Of a DNA stretch of 47,050 bases, positions 1-6,605 are shown piece after piece. Source of the DNA: Woeseiaceae bacterium (GTDB taxonomy: Bacteria > Pseudomonadota > Gammaproteobacteria > Steroidobacterales > Woeseiaceae); assembly GCA_013001045.1 (NCBI GenBank), contig JABDNG010000070.1:1-47050 (forward strand). The letters are read 5' to 3'. The number at the start of each line of letters is the position of its first letter. Position 1 is the stretch's first letter. The position numbers were made by a program, and so were the translations under genes. A model generated the notes under the pieces. It was not told the origin of the DNA. It made no database searches and was given only the letters and a program-made list of their open reading frames with translations.

Positions 1-662
1 TCATTGCCCCCTCGATTCTCTCTGCTGATTTCGCCCGCCTTGGTGATGACGTCAAGGCCGTGCTCGATGCGGGTGCGGACGTCGTGCATTTCGATGTCAT
101 GGACAATCACTTTGTGCCGAATCTGACAATTGGCCCGTTGATCTGTGATGCATTGCGCAGCTACGGCATCGTCGCGCCGATCGATGTGCACCTGATGGTT
201 GAGCCGGTCGATCGCATCATTCCTGACTTCGCAAAGGCGGGCGCGAATTACATTACGTTCCACCCGGAGGCAAGTCGGCATGTGGATCGCTCGCTGGGAC
301 TGATACGCGACCACGGGTGCAAGTCGGGACTGGTATTCAATCCAGCCACGCCGCTAGCCTGGCTGGAGCATGTTATCGACAAGGTGGATATGGTGCTGAT
401 CATGTCGGTGAACCCCGGGTTCGGCGGCCAGAAGTTCATACCGTCGGCGCTCGACAAGCTTCGGCAGGCACGTAAGATGCTCGCCGACAGCGGGCGCGAT
501 ATCCGCCTGGAAATCGACGGTGGCGTCAAGATCGACAACATTGGAGCGATCGCCGCGGCGGGAGCCGATACCTTCGTGGCCGGATCCGCGATTTTCGGCA
601 GCGATGATTATGCGGCGACCATAGCCGCGATGAAATCGGAAATATCCAAAGCGACAACCTAG
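1..662 (+). CDS. rpe: Ribulose-phosphate 3-epimerase (5' end cut off by the window edge)
   Basis: Interconverts D-ribulose 5-phosphate and D-xylulose 5-phosphate in the pentose phosphate and Calvin pathways; cytosolic TIM barrel. The open frame already runs at base 3 with [16 protein letters not shown], the usual N-terminus of Rpe, so only a few codons are missing. Visible family motifs are [12 protein letters not shown] with the first catalytic Asp, the HLMV strand, [10 protein letters not shown], and LEIDGGV with the second catalytic Asp. VAGSAIF is the phosphate-binding end. The GTG at 60 is an internal codon, not the start. Forty-four bases separate its TAG from the stop of the convergent crp-like gene. 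Confidence 0.97.
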   Translation, partial: IAPSILSADFARLGDDVKAVLDAGADVVHFDVMDNHFVPNLTIGPLICDALRSYGIVAPIDVHLMVEPVDRIIPDFAKAGANYITFHPEASRHVDRSLGLIRDHGCKSGLVFNPATPLAWLEHVIDKVDMVLIMSVNPGFGGQKFIPSALDKLRQARKMLADSGRDIRLEIDGGVKIDNIGAIAAAGADTFVAGSAIFGSDDYAATIAAMKSEISKATT

Positions 663-706
663 GAGGGCACCGCGGCGCCCGACAGCATCGTGCCTGAGTC
701 GCGCTC

Positions 707-1360
707 CTAGAGTTTTCTATTCGGCCTGGCACCGTAGACGACAATCGTCTTGCCGCTGGCCGAGACCAGGCCCTGCTCTTCGAGGACCTTGAGCACGCGC
801 CCCGCCATTTCGCGGGAGCAGCCGACGAGCCGACTCAACTCCTGGCGGCTGACTTTGATCTGCATACCGTCCGGGTGCGTCATCGCGTCGGGTTCGTTAC
901 AGAGATCCATGATTGCGTGTGCGACGCGTCCTGTAACGTCGACAAATGCCAGGTCGCCCAGTTTGCGATTGGTGCGGTCGAGGCGCGTGGCTAGCTGCGT
1001 CGCAAGCTCGAATACGAGCCCGGGGCTTTCACTCGCAATCTGTCGGAATCGGGGGTAGGTCATCTCTGCGATTTCGCATTCGGTGCGCGTGCGGACCCAG
1101 GCGCTGCGTGTGGGTTGTTCGTAGAAAAGGCCCATCTCGCCGAAGAACTGTCCCTTGTTGAGGTAGGCGAGCACCATTTCGTTGCCGTCTTCGTCTTCGA
1201 TCATGACTTCGACCGATCCGTCGACAATGTAGTAAAGCACGTCCGGCAAATCACCGGCATGAATCATCACCGTTTTCGACGGCACCGTCCGTACTCGGCA
1301 ATAACTCAAAAATCGGTTGATTGCCGGTACATCGCTGAGATTCTTGGCTGTTGTCTGCAT
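707..1360 (-). CDS. crp: cAMP receptor protein (Crp/Vfr family regulator)
   Basis: Global transcription factor expected to bind cAMP and DNA as a dimer. At 217 aa it has the normal Crp/Vfr length. The cyclic-nucleotide domain spans about residues 20-135, with the phosphate-binding cassette FGEMGLF (G74, E75) and R85-S86. T130 matches the Thr of E. coli Crp that contacts adenine, while the neighbouring Ser is Asn131. The dimer helix leads to DVTGRV, then a helix-turn-helix at about 171-193 (SRQELSRLVGCSREMAGR) that keeps the Arg, Glu and Arg contacting TGTGA half-sites. The ATG at 1360 follows GAGGA at good spacing. It lies downstream of coq7 on the same strand, separated by 103 bases that could hold its own promoter. 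Confidence 0.95.
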   Translation of the reverse strand: MQTTAKNLSDVPAINRFLSYCRVRTVPSKTVMIHAGDLPDVLYYIVDGSVEVMIEDEDGNEMVLAYLNKGQFFGEMGLFYEQPTRSAWVRTRTECEIAEMTYPRFRQIASESPGLVFELATQLATRLDRTNRKLGDLAFVDVTGRVAHAIMDLCNEPDAMTHPDGMQIKVSRQELSRLVGCSREMAGRVLKVLEEQGLVSASGKTIVVYGARPNRKL

Positions 1361-1463
1361 TGCTTGATCCTCGCCCCTGTTGCGGTCCTCTTTTAATACA
1401 GTTTACCGGTCAGGGCAAGCCAAGTCCGTGTCTTGCCGTGCTTTATCGTGTTTTGCGCGCTTG

Positions 1464-2108
1464 TTACACCCAATACGCGGTCCGAGTCATGACCTTTGCC
1501 GTCAATCGCATCAGCGTCTTGACCGGGCCCGGCAATTCCGCGGCACCTGCCGCCACGGCGTTTTCGCCGTGTTCGGCTTCCTCGTCGCGCATGCGCTCGA
1601 CGATGGCGCGGCTCCTGGCATCCTCTTCTGGCAAGCCATCGAGGTGGCTGTCGAGATGTGCGCAAACCTGGCGCTCGGTTTCCGCGATAAACCCAAGGCT
1701 CCACTTGTCACCCAGAAGGCCGCTGGCCGCGCCGATCGCATAGGCTCCTGCGTACCAGATTGGGCTCATGCGACTCGGCGCTTCGCCGAGTTCCTGCAGG
1801 CGCTGTTCGCACCAGGCCAGGTGGTCGAATTCCTCGGCCGCGGCGTGCTGCATCTGCCGCTGAATCTCCTTATCCCGCGCAACCGTCGCATGGCCCTTGT
1901 AAAGCGCTTGCGCTGCAACCTCACCCGCGTGATTAACCCGCATGAGGCCCGCGGCATGGGTTTTTTGTGTCGCGCTGAGCCGGGAATCCTGGACCGATTT
2001 GGCCGGGTTTTCACGCGCCGCGCGTCCCGCTGGCGCCGCGAAGGTGCGCAGGGCATCATTCGCGCCGGCCAAGAGGCGGTCGATTGGGGAAAGTTCACGT
2101 TTTGTCAC
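1464..2108 (-). CDS. coq7: 2-polyprenyl-3-methyl-6-methoxy-1,4-benzoquinol hydroxylase (Coq7)
   Basis: Di-iron monooxygenase that hydroxylates C6 of demethoxyubiquinol, late in ubiquinone synthesis; it replaces the flavoprotein UbiF of E. coli. Ligand motifs are visible: [12 protein letters not shown] (Glu), EEFDHL (ExxH), the Glu of AETERQ, and DEEAEHGE (ExxH). The frame is open 54 codons further upstream, but family members begin near SPIDRLL. I therefore place the start at GTG 2108, giving 214 aa, the usual length. No ribosome binding site precedes this GTG; instead a perfect TATAAT ends six bases upstream, suggesting a leaderless message. Together with ubiH and ubiI this window encodes all three aerobic ring hydroxylases. 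Confidence 0.93.
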   Translation of the reverse strand: MTKRELSPIDRLLAGANDALRTFAAPAGRAARENPAKSVQDSRLSATQKTHAAGLMRVNHAGEVAAQALYKGHATVARDKEIQRQMQHAAAEEFDHLAWCEQRLQELGEAPSRMSPIWYAGAYAIGAASGLLGDKWSLGFIAETERQVCAHLDSHLDGLPEEDARSRAIVERMRDEEAEHGENAVAAGAAELPGPVKTLMRLTAKVMTRTAYWV

Positions 2109-2114
2109 AGTTCG

Positions 2115-2120
2115 ATTATA
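2115..2120 (-). promoter_or_regulatory. Candidate -10 box for coq7 (leaderless arrangement)
   Basis: On the minus strand TATAAT is followed by exactly six bases and then the GTG of coq7, so transcription would begin at or next to the start codon. No good -35 hexamer is found at 15-18 bases. The leaderless reading is an inference from spacing. Confidence 0.45.
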
Positions 2121-2142
2121 GCGAACTGCTGCTAAGGGACGG

Positions 2143-2148
2143 TATACT
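2143..2148 (+). promoter_or_regulatory. Candidate -10 box for the DUF481 gene
   Basis: TATACT lies 48 bases upstream of the ATG at 2197, facing away from coq7. No convincing -35 is seen at normal spacing. GGAG sits eight bases before the ATG as ribosome binding site. Confidence 0.35.
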
Positions 2149-2196
2149 CCGCAGCCTTTTTTGAAAACAACTCTCGAACTTAATGGAGACAAGTGA

Positions 2197-2910
2197 ATGA
2201 AATTGCGTGTGACATTGATCGTCGCGGCACTGACAGCCCCGATTTCGTTAATGGCCCAGGAGGAAGCCAAGAGCCCGTGGGCCGGGAAGGCGACGCTGGG
2301 CTACCTGGCAACGTCCGGAAATACCGAGAACACGACGCTGAACACCGGTGTCGAAGTCGGCTTCACGACAGGCAACTGGCAGCATATTGCCAACGCGTTC
2401 GCGATTAGCGCGTCCGAAAACAAGACGACGTCGGCCGAGGCCTACGAACTGGGCTGGAAGACAGAGCGCAACCTGACTGACGTCGATTTCCTGTTTGGGC
2501 GTCTCAGCTGGCGTAAGGACCGTTTTGGCGCTTTCAACACGCAGTTCTCGCAAACCGTCGGCTATGGTCGCAGGCTGATCAAGACGGACAGGCAGCTGCT
2601 GAACGTTGAAATCGGCGCTGGTGCGCGGCAGTCCGAACTGCAAAATGGCATTACGCAAGACGAATCTATTATTCGCGGTGGTGCCTACTACAAGTGGCTG
2701 TTCAGCGAGACCGCCGAGTTTCGCCAGGATCTGACCGCTGAATCCGGCAGCGACAACACCTATATCGAGTCCATCACGGCCGTGTCGGCCAAGCTCATGG
2801 GCAACCTGGCACTGGTCGCCTCTTATACCATCAAGCACAACACCGATGTCCTGCCTTTGACGGAAAAGAGCGATACGTACACGGCTTTGTCACTGGAATA
2901 CGCTTTCTGA
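2197..2910 (+). CDS. DUF481 family outer-membrane protein (YdiY-like)
   Basis: Predicted outer-membrane beta-barrel of 237 aa; members are called salt-stress-induced outer membrane proteins but their function is not established. It has a signal peptide of about 20 residues ([20 protein letters not shown]), then alternating polar/hydrophobic strands with many aromatics. The chain ends in LSLEYAF, and a terminal Phe is the usual Bam-recognition signal. The N-terminal [15 protein letters not shown] region is typical of DUF481. It is a single-gene unit, divergent from coq7 and closed by a strong terminator. What it transports or binds cannot be said. Confidence 0.85.
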   Translation: MKLRVTLIVAALTAPISLMAQEEAKSPWAGKATLGYLATSGNTENTTLNTGVEVGFTTGNWQHIANAFAISASENKTTSAEAYELGWKTERNLTDVDFLFGRLSWRKDRFGAFNTQFSQTVGYGRRLIKTDRQLLNVEIGAGARQSELQNGITQDESIIRGGAYYKWLFSETAEFRQDLTAESGSDNTYIESITAVSAKLMGNLALVASYTIKHNTDVLPLTEKSDTYTALSLEYAF

Positions 2911-2969
2911 GGAAGCCGAGTGTGAAGTTTGCCTTCGATTTTCCGTCATAAGGCATTGAATAAAAAGGA

Positions 2970-3001
2970 TAAAAGGCGCCCGGTAGCGGGCGCTTTTTTT
3001 T
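2970..3001 (+). terminator. Intrinsic terminator of the DUF481 gene
   Basis: GCGCCCG and CGGGCGC form a 7-bp stem with a four-base loop (2976-2993), followed by eight T. AAAA before the stem can pair with the T run, so it may work in both directions. Confidence 0.9.
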
Positions 3002-3022
3002 GCGAGAAAATCCCCGGATTGT

Positions 3023-3051
3023 TTGCAATGGGGCGGGGGCTAACGTAGAAT
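3023..3051 (+). promoter_or_regulatory. Promoter of rplM-rpsI
   Basis: TTGCAA (3023-3028) and TAGAAT (3046-3051) are 17 bases apart, a good sigma-70 match. The predicted leader of about 107 bases before rplM is long enough to hold the L13 autoregulatory site known in E. coli; I cannot identify that site by eye. Confidence 0.6.
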
Positions 3052-3164
3052 TTCGCGCCTTTCGCCACTCCTGCGATCTTTTGCGCGTGCGGCTGGCTGA
3101 CGGGGCGATTGGGTAACACTATCCCCGGAAAAAACAAGATTATTCCCTTACGGAAACCAGAATT

Positions 3165-3599
3165 ATGAAGACCTTTTCTGCAAAACCTGCAGAGGTGCGC
3201 CGCGATTGGTACGTGGTCGATGCAACCGGCAAGACCCTGGGCCGCCTGTCGACCGAGATCGCCCGTCGTCTGCGTGGCAAGCATAAGCCGGAATACACGC
3301 CGCATGTTGACACCGGTGATTATATTGTCGTTGTCAATGCTGAGAAGATCCGAGTCACAGGCAACAAGCTAAAGGACAAGATCTATCACCACCACACAGG
3401 ATACATCGGTAACCTGAAGTCCGTTCCTCTTGAGAAGATGCTTGACCAATCGCCCGAGCGAGTACTGCAATTTGCCGTTAAAGGTATGCTTCCGCGTGGT
3501 CCCCTGGGACGCAAGATGCTGACCAAGTTACGCGTATTCGCGGGCCCGGAACACAGTCATGCTGCGCAGCAGCCTATTCCCCTGGAAGTAAATGTCTGA
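3165..3599 (+). CDS. rplM: 50S ribosomal protein L13
   Basis: Early-assembly protein of the large subunit, contacting 23S rRNA. At 144 aa it is full length and close to E. coli L13 (142 aa). Recognisable segments are MKTFSAKP at the N-terminus, [16 protein letters not shown], the [22 protein letters not shown] core and [13 protein letters not shown]. It is the first gene of the universal rplM-rpsI pair; rpsI begins 30 bases after its stop. It lies downstream of a sigma-70-like promoter. Confidence 0.98.
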   Translation: MKTFSAKPAEVRRDWYVVDATGKTLGRLSTEIARRLRGKHKPEYTPHVDTGDYIVVVNAEKIRVTGNKLKDKIYHHHTGYIGNLKSVPLEKMLDQSPERVLQFAVKGMLPRGPLGRKMLTKLRVFAGPEHSHAAQQPIPLEVNV

Positions 3600-3629
3600 G
3601 GCCTGGTCCCTGGACGTTGAGAACAAACT

Positions 3630-4022
3630 ATGAGTGATACATTCTTTTACGGTACCGGTCGTCGCAAGACATCGACTGCTCGCGTATTCCTGACACCCGG
3701 CAACGGCGACATTACGGTTAACAAGCGGTCGCTGGACACGTTCTTTGGCCGAAAGACGGCGCAGATGATTGTTCGCCAGCCGCTTGAATTAACGCAGATG
3801 ACGGACAAGTTTAACGTCAACGTGACGGTTAAGGGTGGCGGTACGACGGGTCAGGCTGGCGCTATTCGCCATGGTCTGACGCGTGCGCTCATGGCGTATG
3901 ACGAGTCACTGCGTCCGCCATTGCGCAAAGCGGGATTCGTCACGCGCGATGCTCGTGAAGTCGAACGCAAAAAGGTCGGTCTCAGAAAGGCACGTCGCGC
4001 TACGCAATACTCGAAGCGTTAA
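3630..4022 (+). CDS. rpsI: 30S ribosomal protein S9
   Basis: Small-subunit head protein whose C-terminal tail reaches the P-site tRNA. The 130-aa length is the family norm. Visible are the [14 protein letters not shown]-terminus, [21 protein letters not shown], the lysine/arginine-rich linker and the diagnostic SKR C-terminus. It is cotranscribed with rplM. The tRNA-Gln gene starts 27 bases after the stop with no terminator between, so the tRNA may be read through from the ribosomal promoter. Confidence 0.98.
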   Translation: MSDTFFYGTGRRKTSTARVFLTPGNGDITVNKRSLDTFFGRKTAQMIVRQPLELTQMTDKFNVNVTVKGGGTTGQAGAIRHGLTRALMAYDESLRPPLRKAGFVTRDAREVERKKVGLRKARRATQYSKR

Positions 4023-4049
4023 GCGCTCGAGACAACCGATCTCTTCACT

Positions 4050-4123
4050 TGGGGGATCGTCTAGTGGTAGGACTGCGGACTCTGACTCCGCCAACGGGGG
4101 TTCGAATCCCTCTCCCCCAGCCA
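4050..4123 (+). tRNA. tRNA-Gln (anticodon CTG), CCA encoded
   Basis: The 74 bases fold as a canonical tRNA: acceptor TGGGGGA/TCCCCCA, 3-bp D stem GTC/GAC, anticodon stem GCGGA/TCCGC, and loop CTCTGAC with CTG at 4082-4084. The T arm has the TTCGAAT loop, and discriminator G is followed by an encoded CCA. It reads CAG codons. Its 3' terminal segment is reiterated twice downstream in tandem repeats. Confidence 0.96.
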
Positions 4124-4254
4124 GAAAAAGAAATGGGCCCCTCATGGGGCCCTTTTCTTTTTCCGCCGTGGGGAGTTCGGGATTTGAACGCTGTTCGACA
4201 AGTCGGCGAAGCAACTTGCTCGCGCGTAGCGCGAGAATCCGTCTCCCCCAGCCA
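4124..4254 (+). repeat. tRNA-Gln tail repeat, unit 1 (131 bp)
   Basis: It begins right after the tRNA CCA and ends with a near-copy of the tRNA 3' end (GAATCC-G-TCTCCCCCAGCCA, 4235-4254; one substitution). Content in order: terminator, TGGGGAG (4169-4175), GGGATT (4179-4184), hairpin CAAGT/ACTTG, hairpin CTCGCGC/GCGCGAG, AATCC, then the tRNA tail. TGGGG pairs with CCCCA and GGATT with AATCC, so the unit folds into a tRNA-sized closed structure ending in CCA. It is not a functional tRNA: it lacks D and anticodon arms. Confidence 0.85.
4135..4162 (+). terminator. Intrinsic terminator after tRNA-Gln (repeat unit 1)
   Basis: GGGCCCC and GGGGCCC form a 7-bp stem with a TCAT loop (4135-4152), followed by TTTTCTTTTT. 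It should end the tRNA, and any rplM-rpsI-tRNA, transcript. Confidence 0.93.
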
Positions 4255-4378
4255 AACGAAATAAGGCCCCGCTTGTCGGGGCCTTTTTGCGTTTTGATTG
4301 TGGGGAGCCCGGGATTTGAACCCTGTTCGACAAGTCCGCGAAGCGACTTGCTCGCGCGTAGCGCGAGAATCCCTCTCC
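4255..4378 (+). repeat. tRNA-Gln tail repeat, unit 2 (truncated at rpiA)
   Basis: Second copy, offset by about 132 bp, with its own different terminator. The 4301-4378 half is nearly identical to unit 1, and several differences keep pairing (GGGATT/AATCCC is extended, CAAGTC/GACTTG is extended). The copied tRNA tail stops after CCCTCTCC, eight bases short of CCA and four bases before the rpiA stop triplet. The minus strand reads GGGTTCAAATCCC here, which is a tRNA T-arm sequence. Confidence 0.82.
4264..4288 (+). terminator. Second intrinsic terminator, inside repeat unit 2
   Basis: AGGCCCCG and CGGGGCCT form an 8-bp stem with a CTTGT loop (4264-4284) and a T5 tail. The stem sequence is unrelated to that of the first terminator although the repeat around it is conserved. 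It could also act on convergent rpiA transcripts. Confidence 0.85.
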
Positions 4379-4381
4379 TGA

Positions 4382-5041
4382 TTACGCTCGCATTTCCCTG
4401 ATGCCGCCATCGCCGGAGATCAGCAGAATATCCGCCGGTCGGGCCGCAAATATACCGACCGTCACGACTCCGGGAATTTGGCTGATTCGCGCTTCCATCT
4501 CCGGAGGGTTTGAGATCTGAAGGTCTTCGACATCGAGAATGTGATTGCTGTTATCGGTGACGAAGCCCTCGCGCCATATCGGATGTCCGCGCATTTTGAG
4601 CAGCTGACGCGAGACGAGTTCCTGCGCCATCGGCAGGACCTCTATGGGGACCGGAAAACGGCCGAGCATGCCGACAAGTTTCGAGTCATCGACAATGCAC
4701 ACAAAACGTCGCGCCGCTGCTGCGAGCACTTTTTCGCGTGTCAACGCGCCGCCACCACCTTTTATCAACTGGAGATGCTTGTTGCATTCATCGGCGCCAT
4801 CGATGTAGACATCGATATCACCAGTCTCGTTCAAGGTTCGCACCTCGAAACCGCGTTCTTGCAGAAGAGCGGTCGACGCATTGGAACTCGAAACGACGCC
4901 ATCGATTCGATCGCGCACGTCCGGCAGCATGTCGATGAGGAAATTGACAGTGGAGCCGGTACCGACACCCAGAACAGTTCCCGGTTCTATAAATTGCAGC
5001 GCCGCCTCGGCCGCGTTTCGCTTTTTCTGAGATGCATCCAT
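4382..5041 (-). CDS. rpiA: Ribose-5-phosphate isomerase A
   Basis: Interconverts ribose 5-phosphate and ribulose 5-phosphate, in the same pathway as the rpe gene 4 kb away. The 219-aa product has E. coli length. Family motifs are GVGTGSTVNFLID (phosphate loop), SSSNAST, DGADE with the catalytic Asp pair, and KGGGGALTREK with the general base Glu and Lys. The ATG at 5041 begins MDASQKKRNAAEAALQF. The stop lies almost on the edge of the tRNA-tail repeats coming from the other strand. A terminator at 5111-5130 separates it from the upstream H1-like gene, so it has its own promoter or depends on read-through. Confidence 0.97.
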   Translation of the reverse strand: MDASQKKRNAAEAALQFIEPGTVLGVGTGSTVNFLIDMLPDVRDRIDGVVSSSNASTALLQERGFEVRTLNETGDIDVYIDGADECNKHLQLIKGGGGALTREKVLAAAARRFVCIVDDSKLVGMLGRFPVPIEVLPMAQELVSRQLLKMRGHPIWREGFVTDNSNHILDVEDLQISNPPEMEARISQIPGVVTVGIFAARPADILLISGDGGIREMRA

Positions 5042-5102
5042 AGGGCGCTACTATAGTCAAATCGCCGGAAATTGCACGTGCGTAGCTCCCACGAGCATCA
5101 CA

Positions 5103-5134
5103 AAAGAAAAGAGCCCGCCGAAGCGGGCTCTTTT
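5103..5134 (-). terminator. Bidirectional terminator after the histone H1-like gene
   Basis: The perfect 8-bp stem GAGCCCGC/GCGGGCTC has a four-base loop that reads TTCG on the minus strand (5111-5130). Minus-strand tail TTTTCTTTT and plus-strand tail TTTTG flank it. It closes the H1-like gene 46 bases after its stop. Confidence 0.92.
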
Positions 5135-5175
5135 GCTTGCTTGGGAAGAAGGCCTCTTCCAAAGCGACCAGCTAG

Positions 5176-5499
5176 CTAGCGACGTCTGCGGCTAGCTTTT
5201 TTCCGGCTCTTGCGCCTGGCTACTTTCTTCTTAGCCTTGCGTTTCGCCTTCCTCTTTGTCTTACGCTTGGCGACCTTCCGTTTCGCCTTTTTCTTGGTCT
5301 TACGCTTGGTCTTACGCTTGGCTACTTTCTTCTTAGCCTTGCGTTTGGCCTTCTTCTTTGTCTTACGTTTGGCGACTTTCTTCTTCGCCTTTCTTTTCGC
5401 TACACGCCGTTTCGGCGCTTTTTTCCGTGCTGTTACTTTCCGCTTCTTGGCGACTTTTCGCTTCGAAGCTTTTTTGCGAGACTTCTTTCTGGTAGCCAT
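5176..5499 (-). CDS. Histone H1-like lysine/arginine-rich DNA-binding protein
   Basis: Apart from the initial Met, this 107-aa protein contains only Ala, Lys, Arg, Val, Thr, Ser and a single Pro, with no acidic or aromatic residue. It is built from imperfect repeats of the KKKVAKRKTKRK and KKAKRKAKKK type, resembling the AlgP/H1-like tails of gammaproteobacteria and the chlamydial Hc proteins. The expected role is non-specific DNA or RNA binding and nucleoid compaction; this is inferred from composition only. GGAG seven bases before the ATG supports the start, and TATACT at 5531-5536 is a possible -10. The repeated DNA could change length by slippage. Confidence 0.82.
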   Translation of the reverse strand: MATRKKSRKKASKRKVAKKRKVTARKKAPKRRVAKRKAKKKVAKRKTKKKAKRKAKKKVAKRKTKRKTKKKAKRKVAKRKTKRKAKRKAKKKVARRKSRKKASRRRR

Positions 5500-5824
5500 C
5501 TATTTTCTCCGTGTCGGGTACCCGGCGTTGAGTATATACAACAATTGCAAAAAATCCAGAAAGTTACGCTGTAATTGAGTAATAGAAAAAGCGCGGGATC
5601 GCGGCAAGTTTCGGTAGCCGACGAGCGCTTAAAACTCTGCAAGGTCGATTCGTAGCGCTGAAGTAAGTAAAGAATTCGAAGTCGGGACTTTTGAAACGCA
5701 AGAAAATCATTACGGCGTACGGGCATTGGTAACGAAAACCTTAGCGCTTGCGACACGTCGAAACTGTCGCCCGTATGCGACATATCGGTCCCGATATCAG
5801 ACGTTAGACACCGTATCGTTGTCG
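5500..5824. other. Intergenic region of 325 bp without a recognisable gene
   Basis: It separates the start of the H1-like gene from the stop of the cyclo-ligase gene, both on the minus strand. Three things are visible: a candidate H1 promoter -10 (TATACT, 5531-5536, minus), a weak hairpin CGCG-ATCC-CGCG followed by CTTTTTCT on the minus strand (5586-5603) that may end the cyclo-ligase transcript, and a 7-bp inverted repeat ATATCGG-TC-CCGATAT (5782-5797). Reading frames crossing it have no protein-like character. A small RNA from the 3' UTR is possible but unsupported. Confidence 0.5.
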
Positions 5825-6379
5825 CTAAGTTGCGTCGCAAATAACGCGATAAAGCGGTATATCCCAAGCATTTGGCGTAATTTTCTCAACTTTTTGGCAC
5901 ATAAACGCGATGCCAACAAGTTTCGGGCGGAACCAGTGCCTTCTGTGTCGCAAAAACGAAAAACAACGGTCGAAATACCCTCCGCCCATTCCGATGCGAT
6001 TGTTTTCACAATCGAACGCGACGATCGGGGTGATCACAAGATCGAGGTCGCGCGGGTTTATGAAATCGCCGCTTATCGGCTCCCAGAGTCCGTACGACGT
6101 TCGCGCAAGCGTCGTTTCGGATTGAATTTCGCGAAACAGCATTTTGCCGCGCGCGCGCAAAACCGGTACGAATATGCGCTTATTTGCGCGCCAGGCGCGT
6201 TCAATGATCTCGCGCGTGTCGACTTCATCGGCCATCGGCAGGTAGCACGCAAGCGCCTTGGCGGAACAAAACTCACGGGAGCGAATGACGCGCTGGCAGA
6301 CAATTGCCGAAGCTTGTACGCGCGCGTCGTGCGCCATGTCGCGGCGAGCGCGTAACGCGCGTGCGCGAAGTTCTTTCAT
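5825..6379 (-). CDS. fau: 5-formyltetrahydrofolate cyclo-ligase
   Basis: Converts 5-formyl-THF with ATP to 5,10-methenyl-THF, returning stored folate to the one-carbon pool that also serves the gcv, ThyA and FolA enzymes in this window. The protein has 184 aa. The signature GMGGGYFDR (residues 130-138) binds ATP/phosphate; YLPMADEVDT and the N-terminal basic helix also fit the family (YgfA in E. coli). The frame stays open upstream into the 6S RNA, but the ATG at 6379, nine bases after GGGAGG, is the right start. The gene follows ssrS, as in E. coli, and its ribosome binding site lies in the 6S terminal stem. Confidence 0.93.
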   Translation of the reverse strand: MKELRARALRARRDMAHDARVQASAIVCQRVIRSREFCSAKALACYLPMADEVDTREIIERAWRANKRIFVPVLRARGKMLFREIQSETTLARTSYGLWEPISGDFINPRDLDLVITPIVAFDCENNRIGMGGGYFDRCFSFLRHRRHWFRPKLVGIAFMCQKVEKITPNAWDIPLYRVICDAT

Positions 6380-6384
6380 AAGGA

Positions 6385-6573
6385 GGCGCCTCCCGCCTGT
6401 GCCGTTACAAACCTTCGCTCTCGAACCGGAGCAAAAGGTGGGGTCAGCCGTGGCTGCAACAGGCTTGCCGTCGAAACGGTTATGCACACATGCCGCCGAC
6501 AGTACACGACCCCGAGGTGGAAATTTAGGGTCGAAAGGTTTCCAGGTCGATATCGAACACTGCAGGAGACGCC
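6385..6573 (-). ncRNA. ssrS: 6S RNA
   Basis: About 189 nt between zapA and the cyclo-ligase gene, the conserved gammaproteobacterial location. The ends pair: GGCGTCTCC (6573-6565) with GGAGGCGCC (6393-6385), including one G-U. Internal stretches fit gammaproteobacterial 6S RNA: TGCAGTGTTCG near the 5' side, GTGTGCATA, GACGGCAAGCCT, and AAGGTTTGTAACGGCACAGGCGGGAGG near the 3' end. 6S RNA binds the sigma-70 holoenzyme as an open-promoter mimic in stationary phase. Exact ends are predicted from the closing stem. Confidence 0.87.
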
Positions 6574-6605
6574 AATTCGGTTGTCATTTGTTCGCGCGAA
6601 GACAT

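Noticed and set aside
1380..2135. 251-codon plus-strand frame over coq7
   Set aside because: Antisense to coq7, whose di-iron ligand motifs are all intact.
4169..4254. Second and third tRNA genes
   Set aside because: Acceptor-like stem and CCA are present, but there is no D arm, no seven-base anticodon loop and no variable region, so these are tail copies and not functional tRNAs.
4045..4410. Repetitive open frames across the tRNA-Gln tail repeats on both strands
   Set aside because: The repeated peptides are translations of the tRNA and its tail repeats; frames are open only because the repeats are near multiples of three.
5210..5578. Hydrophobic Leu/Phe-rich plus-strand frame resembling a membrane protein
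   Set aside because: It is the complement of the Lys/Arg repeat gene; Lys codons read as Phe/Leu on the other strand, which mimics membrane helices.
5433..5867. 144-codon minus-strand frame spanning the gap before the H1-like gene
   Set aside because: It overlaps the start of the H1-like gene in another frame, has no ribosome binding site and no protein-like pattern.
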